Shown here piece by piece: positions 57,633-64,000 of a stretch of 64,000 nt of DNA. The notes below the pieces were generated by a model that was not told where the DNA came from, did no database searches, and saw only the letters and a program-made list of their open reading frames with translations. Both the position numbers and the translations under genes were made by a program. Source of the stretch: Ilex aquifolium (lineage: Eukaryota; Streptophyta; Magnoliopsida; Aquifoliales; Aquifoliaceae). Location: the NCBI GenBank assembly GCA_951799425.1, contig OX637398.1, positions 19,540,270 through 19,604,269 of the forward strand. Reading direction: 5' to 3'. Within the stretch, counting starts at the first letter, position 1, and each line of letters opens with the position of its first letter.

Positions 57633-59332
57633 CACTCCCCAACTTAAACTTTACTAGTCCCTAGTAAATATAAAAAAATATTAACAAAATAAAATACAAA
57701 CAGAGGTAAAATCATTTTTGTAGATTTTGTCACGATTGCATTTAGCCTATGCAGCAATCCTTTAAACCCCTAGATGATCTCTAGTGGACAAGTTTTGCTT
57801 GTGAAGGTTTTTAGTAAAGCTACCTACAAACTTCAGTAGTTAGGAGATTATAATTCATATTTTTCACAAATAAAATTAAATTAATATTCCTGATCATTAC
57901 AAGAGTAACACACGTTAGTTATAACATTGTCCATATATTTTTCTAAAAACTTGTGTATGTGTATAATGCTTCTTTTATTTAAAAATCAGTTAAGAAATAT
58001 TACCATCTTTCATGGTAGTCTTGATGTCAATACTTCCTGAAATACACTCAGCAAAGAATACACATACGTTATAGTGACTATTCCCTCAATAATTACATGT
58101 GATTGGAATATTGTTAGCAAAGCAAATAATATCACATGTAGTATATTAGAAGAACGGTTATTCGAATAAAATTGGAATTTGATATAATCACATGAAAAGA
58201 TATTAACACTACATTAGATATATTATTAACATTCTCATTTGATAGGATTAATACCAGTATATGATCTCTGGAATCAAAAAGGACTTTCTTTGGGTTGTAA
58301 CGTGGCCATTGGCTTAGGGTTTAAAAAATGACGTTAATGGGATTCAAAAGCTACCTTTATTGTGGCACACCTCTTTTTAGCTTTTTAAGACTTTGCATTT
58401 TTATCCTTTCCATTTTTCACTTGCTTGGCTCTTTTCTTTCTGATTTTCTCTTTAAATTTCTTTTCATGGGTTCTTCTTTTTGCTGTTTAGTAAATACCCC
58501 CCCCCCCTTTTTTTTTCTCTCTTGCTTTTCTATATCCTTCTGATTTAAAAGAGGATGCAAGAAAATTAGATAGCAAAAAGTAGGTTTAATATATTTTCAT
58601 GTGGCTCGGGTATTTTTTTCGGGTTTCACGAAAAGAATTTATACTATTTTAGGCTCAATTATGGTTGACTAAGGATATAATTTTGTAAAAGAAATGGTCG
58701 AGGCTCAAAATTAGTCAAAATGGCCTAAGATCATTTTCCAGAAATCATATACTTGTATAATTCCTTAGTAAAAGAATTTTAAAGATAATGCTAATAATGC
58801 AATCTAACAAGTGTTAATCAAAACAAAACTAATGAGATTATTCAAAGAAAGTTTACCGTTGAATCGAAGATTCTTATTTGAGTAGATGTAGAATATCTCT
58901 TCAAGAAAGATTGGCTCAAATCATGTAATTGGTTTTACATCTCCACTATATATGAAAAGAGTGTAAAATTTCACAAGGTTTCTAAAATAAAGAAATTTAT
59001 TTGTGCTCATAAGAGTAAGTTTTAAACAAAAAAATTAAGATAATACATAACTAAAATATGAAAATCTTGCATGATCAGATTAAAGTTTATTTTTGAAAAG
59101 CATAGGAATATTAATCTAATTTAATTGCAGCTTATATGAAATAATCCTCCTAACTTAAAAACATAAGTTTCATATTAACTACCAAAAGCAAACTTAAACA
59201 TAAACAAGTTCAAAATCAACACAAGTTCAAAACAGAAATTAAATTAGAGTGCATAATTTAAAAGTTGAGTGAAAGATAGCAAAGTTTTTGTAGAATCTGC
59301 AGTCTTCAAGAAGTAGATGGTCCTTCACCGAA
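57633..59332 (-). other. Non-coding 3' module of Athila-like copy 2
   Basis: It contains the polypurine tract next to 57633, the conserved block with a weakened hairpin (57731-57837), the second conserved block (58642-58737) and homopolymer runs (58498-58517: C then T). It matches copy 1 at 38563-40377 in order. No gene. Confidence 0.65.
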
Positions 59333-60413
59333 TCACTCTCTCAGTAGCCTCAAAATCTCAACTTGATTTTGCTCATAATCATCCGTACGCTGATTGAGTT
59401 GATTAACAATTCTTTTCAATCCTAAGAAAATCTTTCTGTCAATTTTGGCATCTACTGGTACATATGGCTGATCTTCTTGTGGTGGAGGCTGTTCTTGTGG
59501 AAAGAATTCTTCGGGTACTTGGAATGGCTCATCTTGTTGTGTAAGTGGTGCTTCGGGTTGTTCTTCAGGCTATACTCCATGACTCTTCTTTAAAGAATTT
59601 TTATCTAACGGTCCAAAATGTTCCACCGTTTTCCATGAAGGATTAACAATCACTCCCTTGTTCCTGCATAATTGAGAACATAGCATATGGAAGTGAGGGT
59701 TTCTTTCTATTCACTGTAAGCAACATTTGGTCCATGATTAAGTTTGGAAGATTAATTGTGTGTCCCATCCCAAAAGCATATACAAAGTAGGCCTGCTCTG
59801 TATAAATCTGATTGTTCTGAGCTCGGGGTAACAAACTTTTTACTGTAATCATATTCAGAATTCGGTATTTGTCTGTCAGATCCCCTTACTTTATATATTT
59901 ATTTGGTCTACCCCAAACAAACTCTGGATTACCCGTCAATTCTCTCTCTACGTCATTCAAATCAGGTAATTCGGTGTAAGGATATTGCGAGTTGGGTGGT
60001 CTTTGCATGGGCTGAAAAAATTCGGCTATAGTAGCCAGTGTAACTTGGAAAACAATACCCCGAACAAATACACGCAATTGTCGTTCTCCAATTATTTCTA
60101 CATTACTATAAAACTCACGGACCAAGCAATCATAAGCAACAGAGCAACAGTTGTAGATCTAGCATAATGTAACCATCCTCTTTCAACAAGAATTTGTCTC
60201 ACTCCAATGTTTTCAAAATCCTAAAAAATAACTGGCCTTTTAGAAATGATAGTTTTAGACATAAAATTAGCATCGTACCAGGCCTGTTGTTCAAAATTCT
60301 CAAACATCACCTCATTGTAGATATTTCCTGGTCCAGGTTGTTGTGGAGGTGCTTGAGGTTGATCCCTTTGTGTAAGACTTGAAGATCCTCTCGTTTGACG
60401 CCTCGAATCCATC
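59333..60413 (-). pseudogene. ORF3, putative plant transposon protein family (copy 2)
   Basis: Starts at ATG 60413 (MDSRRQTRGSSS). It shares with copy 1: ARYxxxF-equivalent YDANFMSKTII, VREFYSNVEII, VRGIVFQV, LNDVERELTG, YFVYAFGMGHTINLPNLI and a C-terminal VEILRLLRE helix at the TGA (59333). Broken by several stops and shifts near 60230, 60125, 59885 and 59643. The protein's role is unknown. The N-terminus is Gln/Pro-rich, unlike copy 1. Confidence 0.65.
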
Positions 60414-60623
60414 TTTTTGTTGATTTCTCTCCAAATACTTGGTTTCAATTAATTTCAATCAGTAGAAACCTTCAAAATGTAATGGGTAAGTGAATAATTG
60501 GAGAAAATTTGAAGAAAAACGGCCGAGTATAACAGATTTGAGAGGAATCCTTTGGAGAAAACCGATTTTTTTGAATTCTGGCTGCGAGGGAGATGAAACT
60601 GATCGGTTTTTGCATGGAAGGAG

Positions 60624-60631
60624 TATTTATA
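60624..60631 (-). promoter_or_regulatory. TATA-like box upstream of ORF3 (copy 2)
   Basis: TATAAATA on the minus strand, about 211 nt before the ORF3 ATG and 9 nt downstream (element sense) of the nearest palindrome; the same geometry as in copy 1. Confidence 0.5.
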
Positions 60632-60640
60632 TGAGCACTG

Positions 60641-60673
60641 CCGTCCGGACGCTAGCACCACCGTCCAGATGGT
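60641..60673. promoter_or_regulatory. CCGTCCGGACGG palindrome pair upstream of ORF3
   Basis: 60641-60651 (CCGTCCGGACG) and 60660-60673 (ACCGTCCAGATGGT, two changes), 8 nt apart. Same motif as in this element's LTR. Confidence 0.8.
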
Positions 60674-60959
60674 GCTGACTAACTGTTTTGCTGCTTTGTA
60701 CACTCCAGGCTGCTGTTTCTGGTTTTCTGCAATTCTGCTTTCTTTATTTCATAATCCTGCAGTTACAAAGTTAAATACAGTTTTATAAATTTTACAAATT
60801 TTTGCAAGCCACTCTTTTTTTTTTTTTTTTCAAAAAATTGGTTTATTATTTTTTTATTTGTTATTTATTATTTACTGATTTTCCTATTTATTCTATAATT
60901 ATTTATATTTATGTACATATATGTACAATTCCAAAATTACATATTATTTTATCATACTT

Positions 60960-61296
60960 CTATTCAGATTCAGAGTCAGAAGTTTCTGGATCACTAATAC
61001 CAGTGACACGGTTAACTTCATTTCTTACGTATCTTGTTAACATAGGGGTAGAATAGGATGGCATCTCAGGGTATTCCTTACTCTGCTCATACCTAATCCA
61101 CGGGAGACGTTTTGACGCTCGACCTGAAATTGGTTCTGCACACTGATTATATTCTCAAATGCTCTGTACGACCACATCTTACACAACCACCGAGACGATT
61201 TGCTCGTCAGTGTTTAGCAAATGTACTTTTTCCACATAACGGTTTTGTTTGACTTTCTAAAATTTTTAAATTTCTAACTCTTCTAGCTTTTTGCAT
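60960..61296 (-). pseudogene. Small Cys/His accessory ORF (copy 2, decayed)
   Basis: From ATG 61296 it reads MQKARRVRN, KPLCGKSTFAKH, stop, RANRLGGCVRCGRTEHLRI. After a frameshift it reads SKEYPEMPSYSTPM, RYVRNEVNRVTGIS and an acidic end SDSESE. These match copy 1's open frame in order (KPLCGRRTF, KRLGACKQCG, SKDYPDTSSYS, FVRQEIRRVT, TDDDSD). Confidence 0.6.
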
Positions 61297-61674
61297 GATC
61301 AATGCATGTATATCTTTTTGGAAGATGACGCAGTAAAATTAAACTTAACCAAAATAGTTTCACATCCATTGTGAACTTATTTTTCAAAAATTTAAAAATA
61401 TTTCAAACACTTGACTCACTATCCGGTTCTTTAACGTCTGCCAGTCACAAAAACGAACAAAATTTTTAACAATACACAAACAAATATATTTTAAAACTTA
61501 TTTTAATAATTCCTTCCTTTCCCAGCTATATGAAACACTGTCCGTAATGTATATGAAAATCCGCAATTTGTTGTTGTTCAGCAGTTAAGATAGTAGGTTC
61601 TCATTCAGGAGATCTGTCACAAAAATAAAAACGATTAGTACTTTTATTTATAGTCAAACAAAAATATAAGTTTT

Positions 61675-62617
61675 TCATAATACATAGAGTGGTTCAAATA
61701 GTTGGATAGAAGTTATATCTTGAGTAAATCCCTCATAATAGGGTTTAAGCCTTTGAGCGTTGACTTTAAAACTATTTCCGGTTAATGGATTCTCATTTTC
61801 AATTGCCCCATAGTCAAAAACTTGTTTGACAATATACGGACCTATCCATCTAGATCTTAATTTTTCAGGAAATAAACGAAGTTTTGCATTATATAACAGA
61901 ACTTTTTGAGATGGGTCAATAGATTTCCGCATGATATTTTTATCATGAAAAAATTTTTGTTCTGGATTTAGCAATCTTTGCATTTTCATAGGCTTTGTTT
62001 CTTAATTCTTCTAATTCATTAATTTGTAGCTTACGAGCTATTCTAGCTTTATCCATATCAAAATTCATCATTTTGATTGCCTAATATGCTCGATGTTCTA
62101 ATTCTATAGGCAAGTGACATGGTTTACCAAAAACTAACTGATAAGGGGACATTCCTAAGATAGTTTTATATGCGGTACGGTAAGCCCAAAGCGCATCCGT
62201 CAATCTTAAAGACCAATCCTTACGATCTGGATTTTCTGTTTTTTCAAAAATGTATTTTATCTCCCTATTGACTAATTCAGCTTGTCCACTTGTCTGTGGA
62301 TGATACGGAGTTGATATTTTATGAGAAATCGAGTATTTTTTCATAAGATTTTCAAAAAATTTATTACCAAAATGTAATCCACCATCACTGATAATGGTTC
62401 GAGAAATTCCAAATCTAGATAAAATATTTTCTTTTAAAAGCTTGATCACTGTTCTGTGATCATTATTTCTACATGGAATTGCTTCTACCCATTTAGAAAA
62501 CAGAAAACCAAAAGATGGGAGAAATGGTCCCATAAAATCAATGCCCCAACAATAAAAAATTTCAACAATTAAAATAGGGTTCAAATGCATCATATTTCTT
62601 TTTGAAATATTTCCCAT
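61675..62617 (-). pseudogene. Athila-like copy 2 integrase
   Basis: The 178-codon frame 62617-62081 has [68 protein letters not shown] (core Asp, Asp and Glu regions) and MSPYQLVFGKPCHLP. The C-terminal frame 61989-61675 has LRSRWIGPYIVKQVFDYGAIE. A gap of stops near 62000-62080 separates them. In the core a segment after SFGFLF (usual DYVSKWVE region) is about 10 codons shorter than in copy 1. Confidence 0.82.
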
Positions 62618-62817
62618 TCTTTGACATCTGTCACAATTTAAAAAAAAAAGATATGAACGTCTTTAAAAAGAGTTGGCCAATAAAATCCACACTGCAAAAT
62701 TTTAGCAACGGTTTTCTTTGAAGCAAAATGGCCTCCGCAAGTTTCAAAGTGACAAAACTGAATTACCTGACCGATTTCATGATTATGTACACAACGACTT
62801 ATTATCTGATCTTTACA

Positions 62818-64000
62818 TTATTTAAACAAATAAGGATCTTCCCAGAAAAAATTACGTACCTCACTTAAAAACTTATTTCTATCAGTCCAGGTATAATTAG
62901 AAGGGATAGTACTAGTAGCTAAATAATTGGCTATATCTGCATACCGTGGTACTTCTGTTATTGCAAAAAGTTGTTCATCTCGAAAAGTTTCCCAAATCGG
63001 AATTGGTTCTTCCTTTATATCATAATTTAGTATTGATAGGTGATCTGCTACCACATTTTTAACTCCTTTTTTATCTTTAATAATAAGATCAAATTCTTGA
63101 AGTAACAAAATCCAACGTAAAAGACGTGGCTTAGTATCTTTCTTAGTAAGTAAATATTTCAAAGCTGTATGATCTGTAAATACAACAATTGACGATCCAA
63201 CCAGATATGAACAAAATTTATCTAATGCAAATACAACAGCAAGTAATTCTTTTTCTGTAGTTGAATAATTCATTTGCGCATCATTTAAAGTTTTGCGTGC
63301 ATAGTAAATAACATAAGGTTTTTTTTATCTCTTATTTGACCTAATATAGCTCCGACTGCGTAATCACTTGCATCACACATTAATTCAAAAGATAAAGACC
63401 AGTCAGGAGGTTGCATAATAGGTGCAGAAATAAGCATGTTTTTTAATTTATCAAATGCTAATTGACATGCATCATTCTAGTCAAATACTATATCCTGACA
63501 CGAGATTACATATTGGTTTAGATATTGACCTAGAAAAGATCGAATATCTTTTACAGTTTTCGGTGAAGGAAGATTAGCTATTAGGTCAAATTTTGATTTA
63601 TCAACTTCAATTCCTTTTTCAGAAACTATGTGACCTAAAACAATACCTTGTGTAACCATTAAATGAAATTTTTCCCAATTTAAAACAAGGTTTGTTTCTT
63701 CACATCGAATAAATATTTTTTCAAGATTTTCTAAACATAAATGAAATGAATCACTATATACCGAGAAATCGTCCATAAAAACTTTTAGATGTCGTTATAC
63801 CATATCACTAAATATGCTTAGCATGCAACGCTGAAAAGTAGCTGGGGCATTACATAATCCAAAAGACATCCTTTTATAAGCAAAAGTACTAAAATGACAT
63901 GTAAATGTAGTTTTTTTCTTGATCATCTATTGCAATTTTAATTTGATTATAACCAGAATATCCGTCTAAAAAGCAATAATATGCATGACCAGCTATTCTT
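62818..64000 (-). pseudogene. Athila-like copy 2 RT and RNase H
   Basis: From the window end downwards: AYYCFLDGYSGYNQIKIA, FGLCNAPATFQRCMLSIF (with a frameshift near 63915), then FMDDFSVYSDS with the RT catalytic Asp pair, LVLNWEKFHLMVTQGIVLGHIV and IRSFLGQ, where about 16 codons (the usual HAGFYRRFIKDFS region) are missing near 63520. Then RNase H: TEKELLAVVFALDKF, TDHTALKYLLTKKD and VADHLS. The RT deletion alone would inactivate the element. Confidence 0.82.

Larger units (their letters stand above)
55950..64000 (-). mobile_element. Athila-like element copy 2 (5' end outside window)
   Basis: Minus strand: RT and RNase H (64000-62818), integrase (62617-61675), small Cys/His ORF (61296-60960), ORF3 (60413-59333), non-coding 3' module, polypurine tract and 3' LTR (55950-57632). 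It has the same gene order as copy 1 but clearly diverged sequence, a different palindrome and independent lesions. Its LTR abuts the RT of copy 1 in mid-motif, so copy 2 most likely inserted into copy 1. The 5-mer at the junction is atacc (55945-55949). Confidence 0.8.

Overview
The window is plant nuclear DNA, most likely from a eudicot. It is AT-rich and carries Ty3/gypsy retrotransposons of the Athila and Tekay (chromovirus) types, Mutator-like DNA transposons (one with a FAR1-type transposase), a plant-mobile-domain (PMD) pseudogene and several MITEs. I find no convincing host gene, tRNA, rRNA or CRISPR array. Nearly all coding sequence is transposon-derived, and all of it is broken except one 868-codon gag-protease-RT frame.

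Layout. 1-6.1 kb: intergenic DNA with two MITEs and a short copia-like LTR relic. 6.1-7.75 kb: MuDR-like transposase pseudogene. 7.75-11.35 kb: 5'-truncated Athila-like element on the + strand, ending in a full 3' LTR. 12.3-16.1 kb: PMD pseudogene split by a hAT-type element with an 8-bp target duplication, then a 26-bp minisatellite and two unrecognised small ORFs. 18.48-24.46 kb: Mutator element with terminal inverted repeats over 500 bp long and a FAR1/MULE/SWIM transposase pseudogene; a LINE 3' end lies inside it. 24.5-30.4 kb: AT-rich intergenic DNA. 30.45-36.7 kb: decayed Tekay-like element joined to a gypsy integrase fragment of opposite polarity. 36.7-64 kb: a nest. Athila-like copy 1 (minus strand) is split by a young Tekay-like element (44216-54452, target duplication GATAG) and appears to be interrupted by a second Athila-like copy (55950 to beyond the window end).

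How the parts work. The Athila-like copies carry pol (RT, RNase H, integrase), a small Cys/His ORF, ORF3 (putative plant transposon protein family), a long non-coding 3' module and the LTR. The Tekay-like element carries gag-pol ending in a chromodomain-like tail. All reading frames in the nest run on the minus strand.

The most unusual signal is a set of 10-18 bp CG-centred palindromes, a different one in each retrotransposon family, in small clusters: ACTACCGGTAGT (8.0 and 10.3 kb), ACGTTCGAACGT (38.0-38.4 and 41.7-42.0 kb), CCGTCCGGACGG (57.3 and 60.6 kb) and ACCTTCCGGAAGGT (12 copies in each Tekay LTR). In both Athila-like copies with ORF3 the clusters sit just upstream of TATA-like boxes, both in the LTR and in front of ORF3. 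This looks like a family-specific operator system, possibly comparable to the short motif arrays bound by VANC anti-silencing proteins. That role is inference. A second notable signal is a non-coding module with a hairpin next to the polypurine tract, shared by three elements.
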